This document shows, one piece after another, positions 1 to 5,285 of a DNA stretch of 5,285 nucleotides. How positions within the stretch are numbered: position 1 is the first letter of the stretch; each line of letters opens with the position of its first letter. The stretch is from NCBI GenBank assembly GCA_900555105.1, contig USJP01000143.1, positions 1 through 5,285 on the forward strand. Reading direction: 5' to 3'. Position numbers and translations under genes: made by a program. This DNA is from an uncultured Coriobacteriaceae bacterium (lineage in GTDB: Bacteria; Actinomycetota; Coriobacteriia; Coriobacteriales; UMGS124). The notes beneath the pieces are model-generated. The model ran no database searches. It had not been told where the DNA came from and saw only the letters and a list, made by a program, of their open reading frames with translations.

Positions 1-1319
1 TCTTTTTCAGCAACCCTTTCCTCGGCTGCTGTCACTATCCCGAACAGGTCGCCCAGAATGCTGGTACAGCGGTGCTGCAGGACTGCACGATTACGAAGCT
101 CGGCGACAACAGCGATGGCGACCGTTGCAACTTCTACGGTGCCAACTCCATCGTCTTGTCTGTGAACGAAGGGTCTCAGGTTGTTCTCGGTGGATGCACG
201 CTGAGCGCTACGAGCGAGGGCTCGAACGGCGTTTTTGCCACCGATTCGGGCGTGGCGTTTGTCGATGATTGCGGCATCGACACCTCCGCTGGCAATTCGC
301 GCAGTTTGGATGCCACCTACGCAGGCGTTGTGGTTGCCTCGCAGGTCGACATCGCAACTGAGAGCGACCACTGCGCCGCTGTTGCGACCGACCGCGGCGG
401 CGGAACCATTTCCGTTGTCGGCGGCACCTTCTCCACGGCTGGCCCTGGGTCGCCTCTTCTGTACTCTACGGGCAACATCCAGGTGAACGGCATTGTGGGT
501 ACCGCATCTGCCAGCCAGATTGCTGGTATGGAGGGCCTCAATACCATCCTTATCAACAACAGCGAGCTTGAGAGCACCAACACCGGTCTCACCGGTTCGG
601 ACCCGGTTGCCAACGGCGTCATCATCTATCAGTCCACTTCGGGTGACGCCGTGGCCACCACGGGCGATGCCACGAGCTTTCAGGCGGCATCTTCCACGCT
701 CAAGGCCGCCATTACCTCGGGCACCATGTTTTACTTTACCAACACCACGGCAAACGTCGTGCTGTCCAACACCGTTCTTGACTTCGATTCTGCATCCAGC
801 AAGCTTGCCTATGTGGCCGGCAACAACGCCAACAACTGGGGCACGCCGGGCAGCAACGGCGCCCAGGTGAATTTCACGGCCACAAACCAGCAGCTCACAG
901 GCGATGTGTGCGCTGACACGACTTCTACGCTCAGTCTGTATCTCCTCAATGGAAGCATCTGGAGCGGATCGGCGAGTATCGAGGGCAGCGTCAACGGTGC
1001 CACCAGTTCTGCCCCGCTGAGCGCAAATGTGGACGGCTCTTCTACTTGGACCGTTACCTCTGATTCACACCTGAGCGCGCTCGGCGTTGCCACGGGCGGT
1101 AGCATCGTCGACACCGATGGCAACACGGTGACCATCGTCTCGGGCGGACAAACCGTTGTCCAAGGCAGCTCAAGCGTCACTGTTACCGTCGATGGCGACT
1201 ATACCAGCGATTTTGTCATGTCCAGCGCCAATGAGCTTGCGACCGAGACGTACGACCGCAGCGCTTTCGACGAGTACTTCGGCACTACCACAGCATGGAC
1301 GATGGGCCAGGTGGAGTAA
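1..1319 (+). CDS. Secreted beta-helix surface protein, C-terminal part (5' truncated by window edge)
   Basis: The frame is open from base 3 to the TAA at 1317-1319, giving 438 residues, and no convincing start with a ribosome site is seen, so the gene begins outside the window. The GTG at 72 is only the first start-like codon. The protein is rich in Ser, Thr, Gly, Asn and Val and almost free of Lys. It shows irregular rungs of about 20-25 residues alternating short beta runs with turns (for example VVLGGCTLSATSEGSNG, then TISVVGGTFSTAG, then TILINNSELES), as expected of a right-handed parallel beta-helix. Near the C-terminus, LYLLNGSIWSGSASIEG followed by SSTWTVTSDSHLSAL resembles the closing rungs of adhesin or autotransporter-like passenger domains. 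There is no LPXTG motif, membrane helix or Gram-negative beta-barrel at the end, so any anchor must be N-terminal. Several Cys residues occur in the first 110 residues. An adhesive or glycan-related surface role is inferred; the substrate is unknown. Confidence 0.75.
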   Translation, partial: FFSNPFLGCCHYPEQVAQNAGTAVLQDCTITKLGDNSDGDRCNFYGANSIVLSVNEGSQVVLGGCTLSATSEGSNGVFATDSGVAFVDDCGIDTSAGNSRSLDATYAGVVVASQVDIATESDHCAAVATDRGGGTISVVGGTFSTAGPGSPLLYSTGNIQVNGIVGTASASQIAGMEGLNTILINNSELESTNTGLTGSDPVANGVIIYQSTSGDAVATTGDATSFQAASSTLKAAITSGTMFYFTNTTANVVLSNTVLDFDSASSKLAYVAGNNANNWGTPGSNGAQVNFTATNQQLTGDVCADTTSTLSLYLLNGSIWSGSASIEGSVNGATSSAPLSANVDGSSTWTVTSDSHLSALGVATGGSIVDTDGNTVTIVSGGQTVVQGSSSVTVTVDGDYTSDFVMSSANELATETYDRSAFDEYFGTTTAWTMGQVE

Positions 1320-1452
1320 TCCTCGATTAAGCCGCCTTGCCTGCTTTTCCACGCGTTCAGGGGCATGTTGCCGCCTCGTCTGCTCGGGAAATCGATGCTT
1401 GGGTCAACCTGCCCACCTACCCATCTCTGCCCATCTCCTGCTCGCCGGCGAA

Positions 1453-1480
1453 GTCCGCCGTCTCCCTTAGGGATGGCGGG
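1453..1480 (+). terminator. Terminator-like hairpin after the beta-helix gene
   Basis: CCGCC at 1455-1459 pairs with GGCGG at 1475-1479. An inner stem TCCC/GGGA closes a TTA loop, with a G-T wobble and a two-base bulge between the stems. It lies about 135 bases after the TAA of the surface protein. The sequence after it (CTTCTCTCGTTT) is only mildly T-rich, so this could be a weak or Rho-assisted terminator separating the gene from nrfA. Confidence 0.4.
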
Positions 1481-1520
1481 CTTCTCTCGTTTCCAGCTCC
1501 AAAATTTTTCTCCCCCGCAT

Positions 1521-1534
1521 GTTGTCCTCACAAC
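1521..1534. promoter_or_regulatory. Candidate operator dyad upstream of nrfA
   Basis: GTTGT-CCTC-ACAAC is a perfect 5-bp inverted repeat with a 4-base spacer. If TACAAT at 1558-1563 is the -10 element, its centre lies about 42 bases before the transcription start, where class II activators sit. The spacing of the TTG/CAA halves does not match the FNR (TTGAT-N4-ATCAA) or CRP consensus, so the regulator is unknown. A five-base dyad can also arise by chance. Confidence 0.3.
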
Positions 1535-1557
1535 AGACGACCAAATTATTGCCGTTT

Positions 1558-1563
1558 TACAAT
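1558..1563 (+). promoter_or_regulatory. nrfA: Candidate -10 element of the nrfA promoter
   Basis: TACAAT matches TATAAT at five of six positions and lies in an AT-rich stretch (1541-1571) that stands out in this GC-rich window. The predicted start is near 1570, giving a leader of about 48 bases. The hexamer 17 bases upstream (AGACGA) is a poor -35 element, which would fit an activator-dependent promoter. The call rests on pattern only. Confidence 0.35.
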
Positions 1564-1605
1564 TTTTTAAAGCCGGCCCTCAAAGGCGATCGGCCCAACC
1601 GGGAA

Positions 1606-1612
1606 AAGGAGA
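1606..1612 (+). promoter_or_regulatory. nrfA: nrfA ribosome binding site
   Basis: AAGGAGA sits 5-6 bases before the ATG at 1618. It decides the start: the frame is open upstream to an ATG at 1519, but that ATG has no Shine-Dalgarno sequence and would put about 33 polar residues before the signal peptide. Confidence 0.85.
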
Positions 1613-1617
1613 CGCTC

Positions 1618-3096
1618 ATGCAGGTCAAGAAGACGAGATTCGCCGCCGTAGCAGGTACGTGCCTGGCATGTATGCTGGCTTTTGCCGGCGTTGCTGTTGT
1701 CGCTTCAGGCGAGGAGCAAAAGGCAGCCAATGATGGCCAAGCCCAGGAAGTTATTGCTGACGCTGCCTTCGAGTACGACCAGTACGGCGTGATTGACGCC
1801 TCCTATTGGGCCGACAAGTTCCCGCTTGAGTACAATTCCTATCTCATGACAGCCATGGACGTGCCGCTTGAGTACGGCGAGTATATCGCCGAGGGCAATG
1901 TCGACACCACTTCGGTTGGCACCGAGCTGCTCGATGGCGACTATACCTCCACCAAGGTTAACTTCCTCGATGAAGACCAATACCCCGAAATCAAGACCCT
2001 CGGCAAGGGCTACGGCTACGCGAAGTACTACACCGAGCCGGGAGGCCACGCCTACTCGCTGTGGGTTGTCGCAAACAACGGCCGTCTTGGCGATCTTTCC
2101 GAGTCCAAGGGCAAGGTTTCCTGCTATGCCTGCAAGACTCCTCAGGTGCATTTCGACGCCGCCAACTACGAGGGCGAAGGCAGCTATTGGACCCAGCCTA
2201 TCACCGAGTATAAGGACGCGTTCACTGAGAACGTCTCTTGCGTAAACTGCCATGAGAACGAGGACCCCACCACCAATGCGGTGCTTCGCGAGGATTGGAT
2301 TCGCGCCATGGGCGACGACCTCGACGAGACCACGGTGGCCAACGCAGCCTGCGGCCAGTGCCATTGCGATTACTCCATGGCCCCCACGGTAGAGGAGGGC
2401 GCCGACGCTCCGTTCGAGTCCGGCGAGCCGGTTAGTCCCTACTTTGGCGGTCTTGCCAGCATGAATGCCGAGGATGCGCTCGCCTTCTATGACGAGTACG
2501 GCTTCTCTGACTGGACCTACGCCTCCACCGGTGCGCAGATGCTTGCCGTGCGCCATGCCGAGTTCGAGTTCAACTATGGTGCCAACCCCAGCCCCATGGC
2601 CAAGATGGGCTATACCTGCGCCGACTGCCACATGGGCACGGTCGCCGACGAGGAGACGGGCGTTGAGTACACCGACCACAACATCCAGAGCCCCCTCGAC
2701 AAGCCTGAGCTTCTCGCCTCTTGCAACACGTGTCACACCGACCTGGCCAGCGAGGTTGCCTCCATCCAGGAAGACATCGACGGTCGCACCCATGAGCTGG
2801 GCTTGCGCGCCGAGCAGTTCATCTTCAACTTCGAGGACAAGGTCGCCATTCCCGACGCCGACGGCAACCTCGTCTTCGACATGGACACCGCCCTTGCCAA
2901 CGGCTTGACGGAAGACCAGGTCGCCAGGCTCCAGGAGATTCAGCGTTATGCCTGCTACTACTGGAATTTTGCTGCCGCTGAGAACTCCGAGGGCGCCCAC
3001 AACCCTGACATGTTTAATGACCTGCTTGAAAAGGGCAACGCCCTGCTCGACGAGGCCGACGAAATCCTCGGCGTGTCTTCTGTGATCGAGGCGTAA
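1618..3096 (+). CDS. nrfA: Ammonia-forming cytochrome c nitrite reductase (NrfA, pentaheme c552)
   Basis: NrfA reduces nitrite to ammonium with six electrons, outside the cytoplasmic membrane. The 492-residue protein opens with a signal sequence: basic MQVKKTR, a hydrophobic stretch at about 8-28, and possible cleavage near VVAS-G. CXXCM at 5-8 is not a haem site. Haem motifs run in NrfA order: active-site CYACK (C169, C172, K173), then CVNCH (208-212), CGQCH (245-249), CADCH (334-338) and CNTCH (369-373). Active-site Tyr252 (CHCDY) and His313 (MLAVRH) are present, and Arg156 is the likely catalytic arginine. H144 (GGHAY), H354 (YTDH) and H461 (GAHNP) fit the distal haem ligands. FSDWT at 296-300 is typical of the family. 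The length is normal and the gene looks intact. The classical calcium ligands Lys and Gln (K-X-Q-H) are replaced by A310 and R312, as in the calcium-independent type. No nrfH adjoins it; it appears monocistronic between hairpins. The organism may use nitrite as electron acceptor, or the enzyme may detoxify it. Confidence 0.96.
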   Translation: MQVKKTRFAAVAGTCLACMLAFAGVAVVASGEEQKAANDGQAQEVIADAAFEYDQYGVIDASYWADKFPLEYNSYLMTAMDVPLEYGEYIAEGNVDTTSVGTELLDGDYTSTKVNFLDEDQYPEIKTLGKGYGYAKYYTEPGGHAYSLWVVANNGRLGDLSESKGKVSCYACKTPQVHFDAANYEGEGSYWTQPITEYKDAFTENVSCVNCHENEDPTTNAVLREDWIRAMGDDLDETTVANAACGQCHCDYSMAPTVEEGADAPFESGEPVSPYFGGLASMNAEDALAFYDEYGFSDWTYASTGAQMLAVRHAEFEFNYGANPSPMAKMGYTCADCHMGTVADEETGVEYTDHNIQSPLDKPELLASCNTCHTDLASEVASIQEDIDGRTHELGLRAEQFIFNFEDKVAIPDADGNLVFDMDTALANGLTEDQVARLQEIQRYACYYWNFAAAENSEGAHNPDMFNDLLEKGNALLDEADEILGVSSVIEA

Positions 3097-3153
3097 CGCC
3101 GTCTCCGGTGACGCGTATTGGAGCCGGCCTGCATTTTGGCTGACACATGCCTG

Positions 3154-3195
3154 CCCCCATTTCCCGGCCAAGCACGCTTCGCCGAGAAATGGGGG
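3154..3195 (+). terminator. Strong hairpin, probable nrfA terminator
   Basis: CCCCCATTTC at 3154-3163 pairs fully with GAAATGGGGG at 3186-3195. After one C/A mismatch, CGGC pairs with GCCG, closing a 12-base loop: 14 pairs in 15 positions. It begins 57 bases after the nrfA stop. Only TTT follows on the plus strand, so it is not a textbook intrinsic terminator, but position and stability support a 3'-end role. Confidence 0.6.
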
Positions 3196-3423
3196 TTTGC
3201 TACGGCGCACGATGTGCCTGCGGCGCTACGGCACGCCCGATGGCATGTGAGGCGCGCACGGGGATGTTTGCGCGTGGTTTGATGGACAACATGCCTGTTT
3301 GGCGGCGCTGAGCGCATGGGGGAGCATCCATATGGGGCCGCACGTTTGCGACCGCAAAGAGGTCGGCGGCCCTCGCCCTGACTTCCCTGTCATGCTTGCA
3401 TCGCAGGTCAACCGGCATAAATA

Positions 3424-3473
3424 TGCCTCCCATTCCTTGAACTTTACTTTCCGTGTCCAAGAAATGGGAGGCA
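3424..3473 (-). terminator. Strong hairpin, probable terminator of the MarR/TIM-barrel operon
   Basis: TGCCTCCCATT at 3424-3434 pairs fully with AATGGGAGGCA at 3463-3473. One C/A mismatch is followed by CTTG/CAAG, closing an 18-base loop: 15 pairs in 16 positions. Read on the minus strand it lies about 80 bases after the TIM-barrel stop and is followed by TATTTATG, a modest T-rich tail. It may also stop read-through from nrfA. Confidence 0.6.
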
Positions 3474-3555
3474 GTTCATTGTGGTATGGCCCCGTTTCAT
3501 CCCGGGATGTCAGCCACTTAAAGTGCTGCGGTTTCGAGGTGTTTTGCCTCTGCGT

Positions 3556-4357
3556 TTAACCCTCGCGATACCTGTTCATCATCGCGTGCTGCAGGTCCTG
3601 AGCGCTCGGCGGCGTCCAGGAAACGGCGTCGGCACCAGCGGCGATGGTGGCAAGGATGCTCTCGCCTGTCTTGCCGCCCGATGCCACGATGGGCATCTCG
3701 GGGGTGGCGGGCTCGAATGCTTGCGACAACCTCTGCTGTGTGCGCACCTGCGGCAACGTTGAGGATGGCCGCGCCGGCCATGATCTTGTTGTCAACGTCC
3801 TCATCATCTGCCAGCACTGTTGCCATCACGGGAATATCGATGACCGCCATGGTGCTCTCCACCGTCTCGGCACTGGCGGGAGCATTGAGCACGACGCCGG
3901 CCGCACCTTGCATCTCCGCCATCATGGCAAGCTCCACAACGCGCGAGCCTGTGGTGGTGCCTCCGCCGACGCCCACGAAAATGGGCTGCTGGGCCACGGT
4001 AAGCAGGGCCTGCGTGATAATGGGCTCGCCAGTAAAGGGATAGACGGCGAGGATGGCATCGGCATTGCAATTACGGATAACCGCCACGTCGGTCGTGTAG
4101 GCAAGCGACTTGATGTTGCGTCCCTTGATGGTGATGCCTGGGCAAACCGCAACCTCTTCGGGGACACGCGCGATAGGGGAGGTCAGACGGCCTTCGATGC
4201 GCACGCCGGAGGCGTTGCGCTCAACCTTGAGCGACGTCGAGTGCTGCTCGGGGGCGTTTGGGCTGCTCGGGCTGAAGAGGGTCTTCAACCCGGCATGAAC
4301 CCCTGAGGTATGTATGCGCCCCCTGCCAGCCGGGTCCTTCTCGTTGTCTTCACTCAT
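3556..4357 (-). pseudogene. TIM-barrel phosphate-binding-type protein, function unassigned; single-base frameshift
   Basis: The ATG at 4357 overlaps the MarR stop (ATGA) and has AAGGA 8 bases upstream. The frame runs well to about residue 218 (SIRARHP), then loses family sense and would stop at 3518 after 279 residues. Dropping one C from the CCCCC run (G run, 3700-3704 on the plus strand) restores HPEMPIVASGGKTGESI and a 266-residue protein ending at the TAA at 3556-3558. The restored protein has a polar N-terminal extension (about 1-60), then VCPGITIKGR (71-80), VAVIRNCNADAI (91-102), VYPFTGEPIITQALL (105-119), VGVGGGTTTG (128-137), GAAGVVLNAP (151-160), ILNVAAG (198-204) and the late-barrel glycine loop VASGGKTGES (224-233). 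These alternating strands and Gly loops fit a (beta/alpha)8 barrel binding a phosphorylated ligand. Relatives from memory are often labelled 'hydrolase' without a proven reaction. It is co-transcribed with, and probably controlled by, the MarR regulator. The shift could be real inactivation, a sequencing error or recoding. Confidence 0.75.
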
Positions 4358-4974
4358 CGAGTGCTTCCTTCCACAATCGTGCGCTCAACCTGAACATGGC
4401 TGGTACGCATGGGTATTTCTTCTTCAGGCGCATCGGGGTGCGTGAGGTTGAAGAACTCATGCATAGCGCGGCGCCTTTCGGCAAACTCATCGTTGGAGGA
4501 CTTGGATTCGGCGTTTTGAATGATGCGCTGCAGGTACTCATCAAACTGTGCAAGTTCCTGCTCATTAAGGCAATCAAGCACATCGGGCATTCCGTCGTCA
4601 TCATCGCGCAAGCGGTTCAGCGCCTCACGACCCTTACGCGTGAGAGAAACGGAGACCTGGCCCGCCCCCGAAGGAGAGGGCTTGCGTGCGATAAGGCCCC
4701 TCGCTTCGAGTTTGGAGAGCAAATCGGCCACGGCTTGGCGGCTCATGCCCAGGATGTAGCCCAAATCCCTGGGTGTCGTCTCACTGGTGCCCGGGTTGAG
4801 ACCCAAGATGCCCAGAAGGCGTCCCTGGCCATGCAGCCCCGGGATATCTGAATCGAGCTCATCGCGATGAAAATGATGTGCGAGCTTTGAACGGCCCACA
4901 TGCAGTTTTGCCTGTATAAGAAGAGCATTGAGCTCACGTATCTGATTTATGATTTCGGCTTTGGTGGCGTCCAT
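4354..4974 (-). CDS. MarR-family winged helix-turn-helix transcriptional regulator
   Basis: This 206-residue cytoplasmic DNA-binding protein has the MarR order of parts. An N-terminal dimerisation helix (about 4-38) leads to GQGRLLGIL (49-57). The winged helix follows: TPRDLGYILGMSRQAVADLL (67-86, helix-turn-helix), SKLEARGLIARKPS (87-100) and the wing with SVSLTRKGREAL (108-119). A C-terminal helical part (137-155) completes the dimer, and an acidic run DDDD lies at 124-127. The tail beyond about 160 (SKSSNDEFAERRRAMHEFF) is longer than in a typical 140-150 residue MarR and may bind a partner or ligand. The ATG at 4974 is preferred to the in-frame TTG at 4980, because AAGGAGG lies 8 bases before the ATG and only 2 before the TTG. 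It is first in an operon with the TIM-barrel gene (4-base overlap). Such regulators usually repress their own operon and release on binding a small molecule; the ligand here is unknown. Confidence 0.9.
   Translation of the reverse strand: MDATKAEIINQIRELNALLIQAKLHVGRSKLAHHFHRDELDSDIPGLHGQGRLLGILGLNPGTSETTPRDLGYILGMSRQAVADLLSKLEARGLIARKPSPSGAGQVSVSLTRKGREALNRLRDDDDGMPDVLDCLNEQELAQFDEYLQRIIQNAESKSSNDEFAERRRAMHEFFNLTHPDAPEEEIPMRTSHVQVERTIVEGSTR
4366..4370 (-). promoter_or_regulatory. Ribosome binding site of the TIM-barrel gene, inside the MarR coding end
   Basis: AAGGA on the minus strand lies 8 bases before the ATG at 4357 and within the last codons of the regulator. It supports the start at the ATGA overlap, despite the unusually long N-terminal extension this gives, and implies translational coupling. 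Confidence 0.65.
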
Positions 4975-4982
4975 CGCCAAAT

Positions 4983-4989
4983 CCTCCTT
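4983..4989 (-). promoter_or_regulatory. Ribosome binding site of the MarR gene
   Basis: AAGGAGG on the minus strand is a near-perfect Shine-Dalgarno sequence 8 bases before the ATG at 4974. It rules against the TTG at 4980. Confidence 0.85.
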
Positions 4990-5008
4990 GATTCAAATAG
5001 CTACGAGC

Positions 5009-5044
5009 GTATCTATATACGTTGATGTATCCGCAAGTATATAC
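5009..5044 (-). promoter_or_regulatory. Promoter/operator candidate of the MarR operon with GTAT/ATAC dyads
   Basis: An AT-rich island 35-70 bases before the regulator's start holds GTATCTATATAC (5009-5020, one mismatch from a perfect 12-bp palindrome), ATAC-N6-GTAT (5017-5030) and the perfect palindrome GTATATAC (5037-5044). On the minus strand TATACT (5041-5036) is a good -10 candidate, with a weak -35 TTACGT (5063-5058) 16 bases upstream. Palindromes over or next to the -10 are where MarR proteins bind to repress themselves. The pairing of site and protein is inferred. Confidence 0.45.
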
Positions 5045-5079
5045 CCGCAGCTCTCACACGTAAGTCCTAATGCGCGAAG

Positions 5080-5093
5080 GGAGCAATTGCTCC
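5080..5093. repeat. 14-bp perfect palindrome, possible operator
   Basis: GGAGCAATTGCTCC is a perfect inverted repeat without spacer. It lies about 105 bases upstream of the MarR start, beyond the predicted promoter. It could be a second regulator site or belong to a gene to the right of the window. Confidence 0.3.
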
Positions 5094-5285
5094 GACAAGT
5101 GCCCGTTGAATGGGGCGGTGTTTATGTTGTATGGCAAGGAGAAACGTCTTCCGCTGGGTAGGGCCTTGAGATTGGGTTCGAAGGAGCATGCCTTTTGAAT
5201 GTGAACTGAGCCCGATCAGGCACGCAGAATGGGGCTGAGGGGACCCTTTAGGATTGCCGGCCACTTCTTCGCGCGGCGTTACGCT

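Larger units (their letters stand above)
3097..3555. other. Convergent intergenic region, no supported gene
   Basis: These 459 bases separate the 3' ends of nrfA and the minus-strand TIM-barrel gene. They hold two strong hairpins (3154-3195 and 3424-3473) and a GC-rich stretch between them. A short direct repeat, GCTACGGC, occurs at 3199 and 3225 (26 bases apart). Open frames on both strands here lack ribosome sites, recognisable domains and protein-like composition, so none is called. Confidence 0.7.
4975..5285. other. Upstream region of the MarR operon, no supported gene
   Basis: Besides the ribosome site, the dyads and the palindrome, bases 5094-5285 show nothing I can assign. A minus-strand frame open from the window edge to 5067 has no recognisable motif. 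A plus-strand frame of about 24 codons beginning ATGTTGTATGGCAAGGAG near 5123 lacks a good ribosome site. Neither is called. Confidence 0.6.

Noticed and set aside
1630..1641. CXXC (CLAC) in the NrfA signal region as a sixth haem site or a lipobox
   Set aside because: The pair is followed by Met, not His or Lys, and lies in the hydrophobic signal segment. The residues before either Cys do not fit a good lipobox.
1705..3210. 501-codon open frame on the minus strand, antisense to nrfA
   Set aside because: It mirrors the full length of a clear nrfA gene and is explained by GC-rich codon use leaving the opposite strand free of stops. Its protein has no recognisable motif and no ribosome site.
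3200..3460. 86-codon minus-strand frame in the convergent gap
   Set aside because: It lies downstream of the TIM-barrel gene across the hairpin region, is Arg/Pro/His-rich and has no motif; treated as non-coding.
3299..3559. 86-codon plus-strand frame in the convergent gap
   Set aside because: It runs across one of the hairpins, lacks a ribosome site and has no protein-like pattern.
5160..5200. GGGTTCGAAGG, resembling a tRNA T-arm
   Set aside because: The bases on either side of TTCGAA do not form the five-pair T stem, and no acceptor or anticodon arm is found around it.
5067..5264. Minus-strand frame at the right end, open to the window edge
   Set aside because: Its composition and lack of motifs do not support a gene, and it would end at the palindrome and promoter region of the MarR operon. 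A gene running in from the right cannot be fully excluded.

Overview
The window is about 58-60% GC by eye, with Shine-Dalgarno sites of the AGGAG type. It carries a pentaheme nitrite reductase, a Ser/Thr/Asn-rich parallel beta-helix surface protein, and a MarR regulator coupled to an orphan TIM-barrel protein. Together these suggest an anaerobic, probably gut-associated actinobacterium of the Coriobacteriia (Eggerthellaceae-like). That placement is an inference from gene style, not from a marker gene.

Layout, left to right. (1) 1-1319, plus strand: the 3' part of a large secreted beta-helix protein whose start lies outside the window. (2) 1320-1617: a terminator-like hairpin, then an AT-rich nrfA promoter region with a dyad centred about 42 bases before the likely transcription start. 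(3) 1618-3096, plus strand: nrfA, a complete ammonia-forming cytochrome c nitrite reductase with one CXXCK and four CXXCH haem sites. No nrfH or other electron-donor gene is visible. Its calcium-site region reads A-V-R-H, where the classical enzymes have K-X-Q-H, so it looks like the calcium-independent type. (4) 3097-3555: a convergent intergenic region with two strong hairpins, one at each end, which probably terminate the two converging transcripts. (5) 3556-4974, minus strand: a two-gene operon with a 4-base ATGA overlap. The promoter-proximal gene is a MarR-family regulator. The second is a TIM-barrel protein of unassigned function (relatives are often labelled 'hydrolase'), broken by one extra base in a run of five C. 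(6) 4975-5285: the regulator's upstream region, with GTAT/ATAC dyads and a 14-bp perfect palindrome, both operator candidates. No convincing gene is seen in the last 300 bases.

Functionally, nrfA would reduce nitrite to ammonium outside the membrane, as a respiratory electron sink or for detoxification. The MarR/TIM-barrel pair is a separate, probably self-regulated unit with no visible link to nitrite. I see no clearly new multi-gene system. The points most worth a second look are the frameshift, the calcium-site replacement in NrfA, the missing NrfH partner and the two operator-like regions.
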